Shown: positions 16,693 through 24,598 of the stretch, one piece after another
Position numbering within the stretch: position 1 is the first letter of the stretch
Layout of the letters: every line of letters begins with the position of its first letter
DNA from: Aquirufa aurantiipilula
GTDB taxonomy: Bacteria; Bacteroidota; Bacteroidia; Cytophagales; Spirosomataceae
Reading direction: 5' to 3'
NCBI RefSeq assembly: GCF_019923745.1
Contig: NZ_JAANOG010000005.1
Location: forward strand, 62,001 to 126,000
Length of the DNA: 64,000 nucleotides
Position numbers and translations under genes: made by a program
Notes under the pieces: generated by a model
Seen by the model: the letters and a program-made list of their open reading frames with translations, nothing else
Databases searched by the model: none
Told to the model about the DNA's origin: nothing

Positions 16693-17886
16693 TTATCTCA
16701 ATGTAATCTTGGCACTTTTTAAAGTCCTCATAAATATTTGATTCCCCCATTCTAAAGGTTGTGTTGAATCAATGTCAAATTTTTGAAGGAACTTTACCAT
16801 AGGTTTAAGGCCAAATTCTATTTCTTTTCTGGCAATCAATGCACCTAAACAAAGGTGCGTTCCTGCTCCAAATGCAAGATGTGGATTAACCTGCCTATTG
16901 GGATTAATTTCATCAGGAGAGTCAAATATTTCCTCATCACGATTGGCACTAGCTATTCCCAAAATAAATCGAGTTCCTGCCAAAAAATGCTGGCCAAAAA
17001 TAGTCTCATCATTTTTATTAATTCTGACAGTAAATTGCAAAGGAGAAACGTAACGTATACACTCTTCCGTTAATAACTTAATTTCTTTTTGATTAGCCTG
17101 AATAACAAATTCTTTTAAGTTTGGATTTGATAATATAGTATAAAGAGTGATGGTTAAATTATCTTTGGAAGTTTCAAAAAATGCCATTAATGTCACTGCC
17201 AAAAGAGAGTAATAATCATCCTCATCAAATTCCAATCCATCTAATTCTCTGATTAATTTGGACTTAAAATTTGACTCTGCAAAAAGCCCTTTCCCTTCGA
17301 TAAAACATTCATTTATTTTGAGATACATTTGTTTTGAAACAAATATATCTTGACTTTTTGCCGCAAGATTAGAAAATTCAACTACTTTCTCTAGACTTGC
17401 AAAGTCCTTTAATCCAATAAAATGACATAAAATATGGTAGATGAAGTATTTAGAAAAATCGACTATATCTAATTCCTTAACATCTTCAAAATGGCGTATA
17501 CAATCCTTTACCGCTTCTTGAATTAACCTGTCATAATCATAGCTAAATAACACCTTGCCCAAAGCAATTCTCAATTTTCTATGAATTTCTCCATTCAAAT
17601 ACATCAGCCATTTACTAGTAGTTTTGGCTAAGAAAGGGCATTGTGGACTATTCTTAAAAATATAATTTTCTTTACTCTCGAAATAAACTGCTAATGTACT
17701 CACCTCAAAATTCGGTGATTCTAAAATAGTCGCAACATCACGATATTTAAACAAAAAAATATTCCCAAAACTGTCTTTTTGGATAGGGTTATGCTGGCGA
17801 CAAAGCTCATAAATAGGATAGGGGTCATTAAAATAATCAGGAGCAAAAGGGTTCCATTTTATTGTTGATTTTCCATCCATACACAA
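16693..17886 (-). CDS. Cytochrome P450
   Basis: A 397-residue bacterial class P450. The heme-binding loop is LAFGAGTHLCLG with Cys346; ExxR is E275-x-x-R278 in EECIRYVSP; the C-helix heme contact is GEIHRKLR (His102, Arg105). The I-helix reads MAFFETSKDN, keeping the acid-alcohol pair Glu238-Thr239 but with Phe in place of the usual Gly. There is no membrane anchor, so it is cytosolic. Its 5' end overlaps the ACP gene by 28 bases (22 if Met3 is used), which suggests coupled translation and perhaps a substrate carried on that ACP, as in P450s that oxidise acyl- or aminoacyl-carrier proteins. No ferredoxin or reductase gene is nearby. Confidence 0.96.
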   Translation of the reverse strand: MCMDGKSTIKWNPFAPDYFNDPYPIYELCRQHNPIQKDSFGNIFLFKYRDVATILESPNFEVSTLAVYFESKENYIFKNSPQCPFLAKTTSKWLMYLNGEIHRKLRIALGKVLFSYDYDRLIQEAVKDCIRHFEDVKELDIVDFSKYFIYHILCHFIGLKDFASLEKVVEFSNLAAKSQDIFVSKQMYLKINECFIEGKGLFAESNFKSKLIRELDGLEFDEDDYYSLLAVTLMAFFETSKDNLTITLYTILSNPNLKEFVIQANQKEIKLLTEECIRYVSPLQFTVRINKNDETIFGQHFLAGTRFILGIASANRDEEIFDSPDEINPNRQVNPHLAFGAGTHLCLGALIARKEIEFGLKPMVKFLQKFDIDSTQPLEWGNQIFMRTLKSAKITLR

Positions 17887-18089
17887 AGCTTGTTTATCGT
17901 ATTGTACTCCGAAAATAAGGAAGGATCGACATTTTCCAATTGAAATTTACTTTCCATTTCAAAAGAAAGTGAAACTATCGACAATGAATCTAAATTAAAA
18001 TGCTCAAATGCTGCATCACAATCAACCTCCTTCTCCGAAATAGATGCCTCTGAGGCAATTTGCTGGATTAACCAATGCTTAAAATTCAT
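17859..18089 (-). CDS. Acyl carrier protein
   Basis: A 76-residue carrier protein. The phosphopantetheine site is FNLDSLSIVSLSFEME with Ser35, followed by the usual acidic helix II. The opening helices (MNFKHWLIQQIASEASISE) and length fit a discrete ACP or PCP. A holo-enzyme would need a phosphopantetheinyl transferase, which is not in the window. It is the first gene of a four-gene operon and overlaps the P450 gene. In the Dlt system a similar small carrier (DltC) hands its aminoacyl group to the MBOAT protein. No acyl-CoA or amino acid ligase (DltA-like) is seen here, so the acyl source must be fatty-acid synthesis or an enzyme encoded elsewhere. Confidence 0.93.
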   Translation of the reverse strand: MNFKHWLIQQIASEASISEKEVDCDAAFEHFNLDSLSIVSLSFEMESKFQLENVDPSLFSEYNTINKLCVWMENQQ

Positions 18090-18263
18090 TACTTAGTGTA
18101 AATCTGATGAAAAGTAAATTTACTCAATGAATCATGTTTTAGACGTATTTTTCCTATAAAATCTATTCCTTAAATTAAAAACTACCAATTATTTCACATA
18201 AAGAATCTACACTTTTCGAGGTTTATAATTTCAATTACCGCTAAATAAGTAGACATTTAATGC

Positions 18264-18297
18264 TTTGTCTTTCAACTAAATATTGATTTACTTTAGC
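18264..18297 (+). promoter_or_regulatory. Likely promoter of the second Wzi gene
   Basis: TTTG at 18264-18267 and TACTTTAGC at 18289-18297 match the Bacteroidota -33 and -7 elements with one mismatch and a 21-base spacer. The ATG at 18320 is about 20 bases past the predicted start of transcription. The ACP operon diverges from the same 230-base gap. Confidence 0.45.
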
Positions 18298-18319
18298 ACA
18301 AATTTGGACAAAATACGAT

Positions 18320-19792
18320 ATGTTCCAATCAAGAAATAACATATTTAATTACATTGGCATTTTATTTACTATTGGGATTCAGGTTGTAATACATTTCAAT
18401 GTAAAAAGTCAACAAGATACTTCTTTCCATGCAAGGATTGAAGCACAAGTATATGCCTCCGATACGGGTATTACTCCTTTCTGGATGCGCAGTTTACAAT
18501 ACGGTCAAGTACCCCTAGAAAACCCAGGAGCTGTTGTGCGAGCTTGGGCAGGGAAAAATTATCAATGGAAGAAAAAATACGACTGGAAATATGAGTTGGA
18601 AGCAACTGGCTGGGGAGGTAAACAGAATGATTTTTGGTTTACCCAAGCCTATGTCAGTGGAAGACGAGGCAAATGGGAGCTATGGGCAGGTAGAAGAAAA
18701 GAAATATACGGATTAGGCGATTCTAGCCTAACAGGAGGATTTTATGCTTGGTCAGGCAATGCTGTTCCAATACCAAAAGTTCAAATCGGAACTAGAGACT
18801 ATATAAACTTAGCTAAAGGGTGGCTAGGAGTACACATGACATTTTCTCATGGCTGGATGGATAATCAGGGTCCAACATTAAATGGATTTTTACATCAGAA
18901 GAGCCTTTATGGTCGATTTGGAAAACCAGAAAGCTTTATCAACGTATTTGCTGGATTAAACCACCAAGTAATGTGGGGAGGAGAAGCCAAGGTAAAAACA
19001 GGTGGAGATTATGATTACTATCCCAGTAGTTTGAATACCTATTTTTATGTGGTTACAGTACTCAAAGATCGCGAGATTGTGCCAACAGATACCATTAGTA
19101 GGTACGATGATTTGGGTAACCAATTTGGTAACCATCTAGGCTCCTTTGATTTGGCTGTTAAATTTCAACCCAAAGGTTGGGAAGTTTTAGTATATAAACA
19201 ATCTGCCTATGAAACAGGTAGAGGATTTGCTTTGACCCAAATTAATGATGGATTAACAGGAATTTCCATCAAAAATAAATCAAGTAGATTCATTGATAAG
19301 ATTACTTTAGAATATTTATACACGGCCAACCAAGGCAATTATATTTCAGGATTAGCTGAATTCTTAAAAATCAAAGATCCACATCAAATAGAAATTGAAT
19401 CCTATTTTTACAATGGCCGGGGTGGATGGCAATATTGGGGAAAGGGAATTGGGACGCCATTGATTATCATTGACCGTGAAAGTCAACAGGGCGGAGGATA
19501 TAATTTTACCCTAAATGCCGTAAAATCATTTTACCTTGGGCTTTCAGGAAGTATAACAAAAACGCTAAGTTGGCAATCCCGAATTTCAAGCTCATATTAT
19601 GCTAGTCCTAGAAATCACTTGTTACCAAGATTATCAGAAAGTGACTTCATATCCCAGTTTTCAGGTATGATTTCCTTCCAAAAAACACTGAATGAAAAAT
19701 GCAGTTTAAACCTTCAATTTGGATACGATGAAGGTCGTAGAGTGAAGAACACACTCGGAGGAAGCTTAGGCATCAAATATAGCTTATTCTAA
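18320..19792 (+). CDS. Capsule assembly Wzi-family outer-membrane protein, copy 2
   Basis: A 490-residue paralogue of the gene at 12962. The N-terminal hydrophobic segment FNYIGILFTIGIQVVIHF serves as the export signal. Matching motifs are ITPFWMRSLQYGQVP, YAWSGNAVPIPKVQIGTR, SHGWMDNQGP, VFAGLNHQVMWGG and the closing KNTLGGSLGIKY. It is expected to form an outer-membrane barrel that binds capsular or exopolysaccharide. The gene is divergent from the ACP-P450-MBOAT-SGNH operon and convergent with the polysaccharide locus (one base between stops). Two Wzi copies may serve two glycans, or one may recognise the modified form. Confidence 0.92.
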   Translation: MFQSRNNIFNYIGILFTIGIQVVIHFNVKSQQDTSFHARIEAQVYASDTGITPFWMRSLQYGQVPLENPGAVVRAWAGKNYQWKKKYDWKYELEATGWGGKQNDFWFTQAYVSGRRGKWELWAGRRKEIYGLGDSSLTGGFYAWSGNAVPIPKVQIGTRDYINLAKGWLGVHMTFSHGWMDNQGPTLNGFLHQKSLYGRFGKPESFINVFAGLNHQVMWGGEAKVKTGGDYDYYPSSLNTYFYVVTVLKDREIVPTDTISRYDDLGNQFGNHLGSFDLAVKFQPKGWEVLVYKQSAYETGRGFALTQINDGLTGISIKNKSSRFIDKITLEYLYTANQGNYISGLAEFLKIKDPHQIEIESYFYNGRGGWQYWGKGIGTPLIIIDRESQQGGGYNFTLNAVKSFYLGLSGSITKTLSWQSRISSSYYASPRNHLLPRLSESDFISQFSGMISFQKTLNEKCSLNLQFGYDEGRRVKNTLGGSLGIKYSLF

Positions 19793-19793
19793 A

Positions 19794-20681
19794 CTATATT
19801 GAAGATTTCGAAAATGATGTCAACGTTTTTAATATCCCTTCACGAGAGCTTAATGGCATTTTTTTTCCAATAGCTTGGGTAATTTTTTCATTACTGACCA
19901 CATAGCTCTCGGTTAATTTTGTCAATCTTTCTGAATTTAAAGGCAGATGAATCCAATCTCCCAATTGGGCCATTCTAGAAATAATTGCTTTAGGCAAATT
20001 CCAAATGGATGCTTGCTTCCCTGCAGATTGAGCCATTAATTGGATTAATTCATTCGTTGATAGCGACTCATCATCCGCTACTTGATAAATCCCTGATGGT
20101 ATATCTTTTCTGTCAATTAGTTCTTGAATGACAAATACTAAATTGTCTATACTGCAAAAAGAACGGTGATTACTAAATGCTCCTAAAGGCCAAGGAATTC
20201 CTCGACGAACTACCTCAAATAACAAATTCAAATTTCCCTTATTTCCTGGACCATGAATCATACACGGTCGCAAGATATAGACTCTTTTCCCATCTGGAAT
20301 GGCATGACTTAGTATATATTCCTCTGCCAAAAGCTTACTTTTCCCATAATGTGTTTGAGGATTAGGAAGGACCTCCTCCGTTAAAATACCTTCCACAGCA
20401 TCCGCAGAAGCTTTAACTGAGCTCATAAGAATAAACGTAGATGCTGTTGATTTCAAAAACGCATCAAACATGCGCTTGCTTAATTCCGTATTGACGGCAT
20501 AATATTCATCAGGCTCACTAACCTTTTTAAGATCATGTGCTTTCCCAGCTAAATGAAGAACAACATCGGATTCAACATTGAAATTCTCTCGGTCAAAAAC
20601 ATGGAATTCATGTGTAGGCGCAAGGCTTTCAATGACATTTTTTCCTACAAATCCAGAAGCTCCTGTTATAAATATTTTCAC
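19794..20681 (-). CDS. NAD-dependent sugar-nucleotide epimerase/reductase (WbpK-like)
   Basis: A 295-residue extended SDR. It has the NAD-binding ITGASGFVGKN at the start and YGKSK as the catalytic Tyr-x-x-x-Lys. The ILRPCMIHGPGNKG segment and the early SSV...A pattern resemble the UDP-4-keto-HexNAc reductases or epimerases (WbpK/WbiG type) that sit beside WbuB-type glycosyltransferases. It probably makes UDP-FucNAc or UDP-QuiNAc from a 4-keto intermediate. Its start overlaps the glycosyltransferase stop by four bases. The matching 4,6-dehydratase is not adjacent; the LegB-like gene at 33875 could serve, or another gene elsewhere. Confidence 0.8.
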   Translation of the reverse strand: MKIFITGASGFVGKNVIESLAPTHEFHVFDRENFNVESDVVLHLAGKAHDLKKVSEPDEYYAVNTELSKRMFDAFLKSTASTFILMSSVKASADAVEGILTEEVLPNPQTHYGKSKLLAEEYILSHAIPDGKRVYILRPCMIHGPGNKGNLNLLFEVVRRGIPWPLGAFSNHRSFCSIDNLVFVIQELIDRKDIPSGIYQVADDESLSTNELIQLMAQSAGKQASIWNLPKAIISRMAQLGDWIHLPLNSERLTKLTESYVVSNEKITQAIGKKMPLSSREGILKTLTSFSKSSI

Positions 20682-21859
20682 AAATATTGAATGATTGATT
20701 CCGCCATGGCGTGGTTAATGTGATCTCTATTATACTTGCTAAAAAACTCCTTTCGGTCTATTTCTTTACCTTCATTGAATTCTTTCACGCCTCTAACCAT
20801 AGCCTCCACATCACAAGGAGAGAAAACAAATGAACAAGTAATTTCCTTCTCAATAAACTCTTTAGCATAGCCAGAAACACCCGCAATCATGGGACTATCA
20901 AACGTGGCCAATTCAAAAATTTTACTGGGTAATACTTTTTTAAACGCATCTAAGTCATTCAAATGAAGAAATAAATAATCCGCTTTTTGGTACTCTTCAA
21001 TTAACAAATTCCTTTGTATCGGCTTTCTTATTTCTACATTGGTTACATGCCTTTTTTGTAATTCCGACAATAACTTACCCTTTGCGCCTCCATCTCCAAT
21101 GATGATAAATTGATACCCTTCTCCTAACATCACTGCTGCTTGAGGTATAATTTTATGAAGACCTTGCCCCTCTCCAATATTCCCAGCATAAACAATTGTC
21201 TTGACTGCATTGTGTTCCTTTCTTAAGCTTACAGGATTCGATTTCACTTGTAAAAACTCATCGTCAATCCCATTCGTGAATTCCGAAAACTCTACGCCCT
21301 TAAATTGTTGAAAATAAGTCTTAAATCCCCCACTAATTAAATTAATGTGTACGGCATTGGAGAAGGTTTGATACTCAATCAGCTTTAACACGGGCAACAT
21401 AAATAACTTAATGATGGGCGATTTGATAACATCACTAATCGTATCCACAAATATGTCCCTAATATCCAAGTACAACGGTTTTTTATACTTGATCGATAAA
21501 ACATATCCCAAAAATGCGGTAAAAAGTCTACTAGAAGAAGCAAATATTAAATCCGCTTTTTGCCCTTTGTTTAACCTAATAACCTCTTTAAAATAGGTAT
21601 AAAAGGATTTTATTTGATCCATCATACCACTTTCATGAGCTGGCAAAGGAATTCGATGAATAATCAAATTTTCTCTCTCTTCATAAGAACTCGCCTCAGC
21701 ATGGTAAGTGTCGTATCGATTAGGCATGGTGGTATAAACTTCTACCACACAATCTTCCTTTACCTTTTCTGCCAAAACCTTGGCTAAAGGACTATTCCTA
21801 AAAGATCCTGCACACAAATCCGGTTCAAAGTAAAACGTTAAATAGACAATTCTTTTCAA
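20678..21859 (-). CDS. Glycosyltransferase family 4 (WbuB-like)
   Basis: A 393-residue GT-B enzyme. The N-terminal half starts RIVYLTFYFEPDLCAGSFRN, as in WbuB-type FucNAc transferases. The C-terminal donor-binding half holds VYAGNIGEGQGLHKIIPQA and the LPSKIFELATFDSPMIAG segment, where the family's donor-contact Glu lies. It is cytosolic or membrane-associated and transfers a deoxy-amino sugar onto the lipid-linked oligosaccharide. It overlaps the downstream epimerase gene. Acceptor and donor are inferred from neighbours, not from the sequence. Confidence 0.85.
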   Translation of the reverse strand: MKRIVYLTFYFEPDLCAGSFRNSPLAKVLAEKVKEDCVVEVYTTMPNRYDTYHAEASSYEERENLIIHRIPLPAHESGMMDQIKSFYTYFKEVIRLNKGQKADLIFASSSRLFTAFLGYVLSIKYKKPLYLDIRDIFVDTISDVIKSPIIKLFMLPVLKLIEYQTFSNAVHINLISGGFKTYFQQFKGVEFSEFTNGIDDEFLQVKSNPVSLRKEHNAVKTIVYAGNIGEGQGLHKIIPQAAVMLGEGYQFIIIGDGGAKGKLLSELQKRHVTNVEIRKPIQRNLLIEEYQKADYLFLHLNDLDAFKKVLPSKIFELATFDSPMIAGVSGYAKEFIEKEITCSFVFSPCDVEAMVRGVKEFNEGKEIDRKEFFSKYNRDHINHAMAESIIQYL

Positions 21860-21863
21860 GTGC

Positions 21864-23504
21864 TTAAAATGTTACATTCAAAATTATTTCTTGAGACTCT
21901 GGCAATGCTACCTCCAAACAAATAGATGGAACAGAAAGCCCAAAATTAGGATGATAAGTTGATTTCACTTGCTTTATATCCATCATTTTCTGACCATCTT
22001 CCGCCGTTATAGTCGCTAAAATTTTCCCATTTTTAAGCATGGATAGTTGCTGCTTTTCTTCCCTCAACGTAATATCAGGGTGCAAGAAATACCTCGCTTT
22101 TGCCGATCTGATTTTCCCTAGTACTCTATCTTGAATCGTTAATTTTCGCCCTTGCTTAGTCCAAGTTCTTCGATGAATTATATCTTTTGAAAATCGTTGA
22201 TAACCCGTATGCGAACAAGCAAGTGTAAAATCAACTCCTTCTTGATTCCAATTCAAATCCATCGGTTCAGCACGACGTGCTACTCTAAATCCAGACCACA
22301 CTTCCGATGAGTTTTCTCCATTAATTTCCACCGTTGAATGAGCGCTGGTACTTCGCTGCCTTAACCTTTCTGGGCTCAGACCATACAGGGAAGTTCCTGA
22401 ATTAACAATGACACGTTCTCCATGTAAGGCTAATTCAAAAGACAATGTATCAGCATGTGCATGTCCAGGTAAATATGTCGGGCCAATCTCCCCAACATCA
22501 GCTATCAGCTTAAATTCCTTACATTCAGAAACAAAAAAGCCTGATGACTTTAATAACTTAGTAGTAGACTCCCCCTCTATTTTATTGACTTGAATCCCCA
22601 AATCGAAGGCAAAAGATTCCAATTGCCCCAGGCTTGGGGCAATACCATTGGCACAATCATTAAAATGAGCCAATTCTCCATGAGCATAAGACATGAGCTG
22701 TAACCAGGTTAATCCCAATTGAATTTTTTGAGCTACTTCACCCCTAGGGAAAGTTGGTATGTTTGCATGGCAAATCGCAAATAGATCCAATAAATCCTCC
22801 ATCCCCAAAGCATGATACATAGGACTTAATTCAAAATGGGCTCCATCTTCTAAAAACTGCTCATTCAACTCTTGGTTAAGGATCTCTAGACCTTGATTCA
22901 AATATTTCTGAGTCTCTAATCCTTTAAAAAATACCCCTGCAAATATCAATGCTTTGGCATTAATGAATAAGTGATTGCCCAAAAGATGATATTCTGGTCT
23001 ATCACCTAAATACCGTACTTGATTCCAAAGACTGATCAGCGCTTTGTCTGTCAACGATTTTGTTCGCCAATGCCATTTTATCCAATTGATAATTCTCAAA
23101 GAGCTTGGATATGGCTCCCAAGCTGTTCCTTTCCCAAATGGGTTTTCATCAATCCACTGATGTATCAGATCCAGTTCTTTTTGAACTCTTGAACCTTCCT
23201 CTCCACAGGAACTATTAATAAAATCAAAATAATGTAGATTATATCTCCACAATTTAGACACTTCAGGATGGTCCCAGCCAGTGGATGACAAACAATTGGT
23301 CTCGGATAAGAAGGTAAAACAATCCAGATCTTTGGTACAGGATTGTTTAGTAATAAACCCTTGATAAGAAGTTTCGGTAGAGATTTCGGGATGTATAGTT
23401 ACCTCTCGAATACTTCTAGGTAAAAAATGAATAAACCGACCTATCAACTGGGTCGGTTTTAAGAACTTAATCGTATGAAATAGTAAAGAAATTTTACGCC
23501 ACAT
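21864..23504 (-). CDS. Heparinase II/III-family polysaccharide lyase-like protein
   Basis: A 546-residue protein. The N-terminal alpha/alpha toroid half is helical (HYFDFINSS, GTAWEPYPSSLRIINWIKW, EYHLLGNHLFINAKALIFAG, MYHALGMEDLLDLF). The C-terminal beta-sandwich half contains the family segment LPGHAHADTLSFELALHGERVIVNSGTS (written here across its positions, about residues 345-372). There is no signal peptide, so it seems cytosolic, unlike degradative lyases. Such proteins recur in Bacteroidota exopolysaccharide loci beside a fused dehydrogenase/oxidoreductase and a UDP-GlcNAc 2-epimerase, exactly the neighbours here. A biosynthetic or editing role at the membrane is likely but unproven. 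Confidence 0.88.
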   Translation of the reverse strand: MWRKISLLFHTIKFLKPTQLIGRFIHFLPRSIREVTIHPEISTETSYQGFITKQSCTKDLDCFTFLSETNCLSSTGWDHPEVSKLWRYNLHYFDFINSSCGEEGSRVQKELDLIHQWIDENPFGKGTAWEPYPSSLRIINWIKWHWRTKSLTDKALISLWNQVRYLGDRPEYHLLGNHLFINAKALIFAGVFFKGLETQKYLNQGLEILNQELNEQFLEDGAHFELSPMYHALGMEDLLDLFAICHANIPTFPRGEVAQKIQLGLTWLQLMSYAHGELAHFNDCANGIAPSLGQLESFAFDLGIQVNKIEGESTTKLLKSSGFFVSECKEFKLIADVGEIGPTYLPGHAHADTLSFELALHGERVIVNSGTSLYGLSPERLRQRSTSAHSTVEINGENSSEVWSGFRVARRAEPMDLNWNQEGVDFTLACSHTGYQRFSKDIIHRRTWTKQGRKLTIQDRVLGKIRSAKARYFLHPDITLREEKQQLSMLKNGKILATITAEDGQKMMDIKQVKSTYHPNFGLSVPSICLEVALPESQEIILNVTF

Positions 23505-23508
23505 GATG

Positions 23509-24597
23509 CTAACCTAATTGAATCAGCTTTTGTATAATGCGCTCTCCTGTTTTTCCATCCCATAAAGGAGGAATTCCGCCCTTCTTCCAATCTCCTTGAA
23601 ACAACTTTTCTAGAGCAGGAGCTATTGCTTTGGGATTAACACCCAACAATTCATTCGTTCCAAGGCTAATCGTCTCGGGTCTTTCTGTATTATTTCTCAA
23701 TGTCATGCAAGGTACTCCCATCATGGTAGTCTCTTCGGTAATTCCACCCGAATCAGTAATGACCGCTTTAGCATGTTTAACCAAATAATTAAACTCTAAA
23801 TAAGACATTGGATCTATTTGAATTAAAGAATCATAGTTTACTTCTAATCGATTCAATATTTGTTTCGTACGAGGATGCACTGGAAATATCAAAGGCAATT
23901 GATTCGAATGAATCACTATTTGATCAATTAATTCTTTTAACTTACTTTCTTCATCCACATTGGCTGGACGATGCAATGTCATCACCAAATACTTCCCTTT
24001 TTCTAGATGGTACTTATCCCAAACATCTGGTTTTTTAAACCTAGCTTGATTTAATAATAAGGTATCAATCATCGTATTACCGACAAAAAAGATTCGATCA
24101 TCTGATATCCCTGACTTTCTAAGATTTTCATTTGCTACCTCAGAAGTAGTGAAAAAATAATCGCTGATACTATCTGTCAACAATCGATTTACTTCTTCAG
24201 GCATACTCATGTCATGCGACCGAATACCTGCCTCCACGTGAGCGACTTTAATTTGTAATTTTTTGGCTACAATGGCACATGCCATAGTGGAAGTCACATC
24301 TCCTACCACCAAACATAAGTCAGTAGACTCTTCTAGTAGGAGCTTTTCATAACCCATCATAATTTTAGCGGTTTGCTCCGCTTGGGTTCCACCGCCAGCG
24401 CCTAGATTAACATCAGGTTCAGGTAAATTTAATTGCTCAAAAAACGAATCACTCATATTTCGGTCAAAATGCTGACCTGTATGAATCAATCGGAATTGAA
24501 TATCTAGTTTTTGCGCTTGTGCCTGCTTAATCGCATGGATGATGGATGCAATTTTAATAAAATTCGGTCTTGCACCTGCTATTAAATCTATTTTCAT
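23509..24597 (-). CDS. wecB: UDP-N-acetylglucosamine 2-epimerase (non-hydrolysing)
   Basis: A 362-residue WecB-type enzyme. It opens with IDLIAGARPNFIKIA and contains RLIHTGQHFDRNMSDSFF, LVVGDVTSTMACAIVAKK, VAHVEAGIRSHD, TLHRPANVDEE and ITDSGGITEETTMMGVP, which are the substrate- and UDP-binding segments of the family. It interconverts UDP-GlcNAc and UDP-ManNAc, or the same change on a 6-deoxy derivative such as in UDP-L-FucNAc or QuiNAc synthesis. It lies between the heparinase-like and fused oxidoreductase genes, each within five bases. A separate NeuC-type hydrolysing enzyme is at 60122. Confidence 0.92.
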   Translation of the reverse strand: MKIDLIAGARPNFIKIASIIHAIKQAQAQKLDIQFRLIHTGQHFDRNMSDSFFEQLNLPEPDVNLGAGGGTQAEQTAKIMMGYEKLLLEESTDLCLVVGDVTSTMACAIVAKKLQIKVAHVEAGIRSHDMSMPEEVNRLLTDSISDYFFTTSEVANENLRKSGISDDRIFFVGNTMIDTLLLNQARFKKPDVWDKYHLEKGKYLVMTLHRPANVDEESKLKELIDQIVIHSNQLPLIFPVHPRTKQILNRLEVNYDSLIQIDPMSYLEFNYLVKHAKAVITDSGGITEETTMMGVPCMTLRNNTERPETISLGTNELLGVNPKAIAPALEKLFQGDWKKGGIPPLWDGKTGERIIQKLIQLG

Positions 24598-24598
24598 A

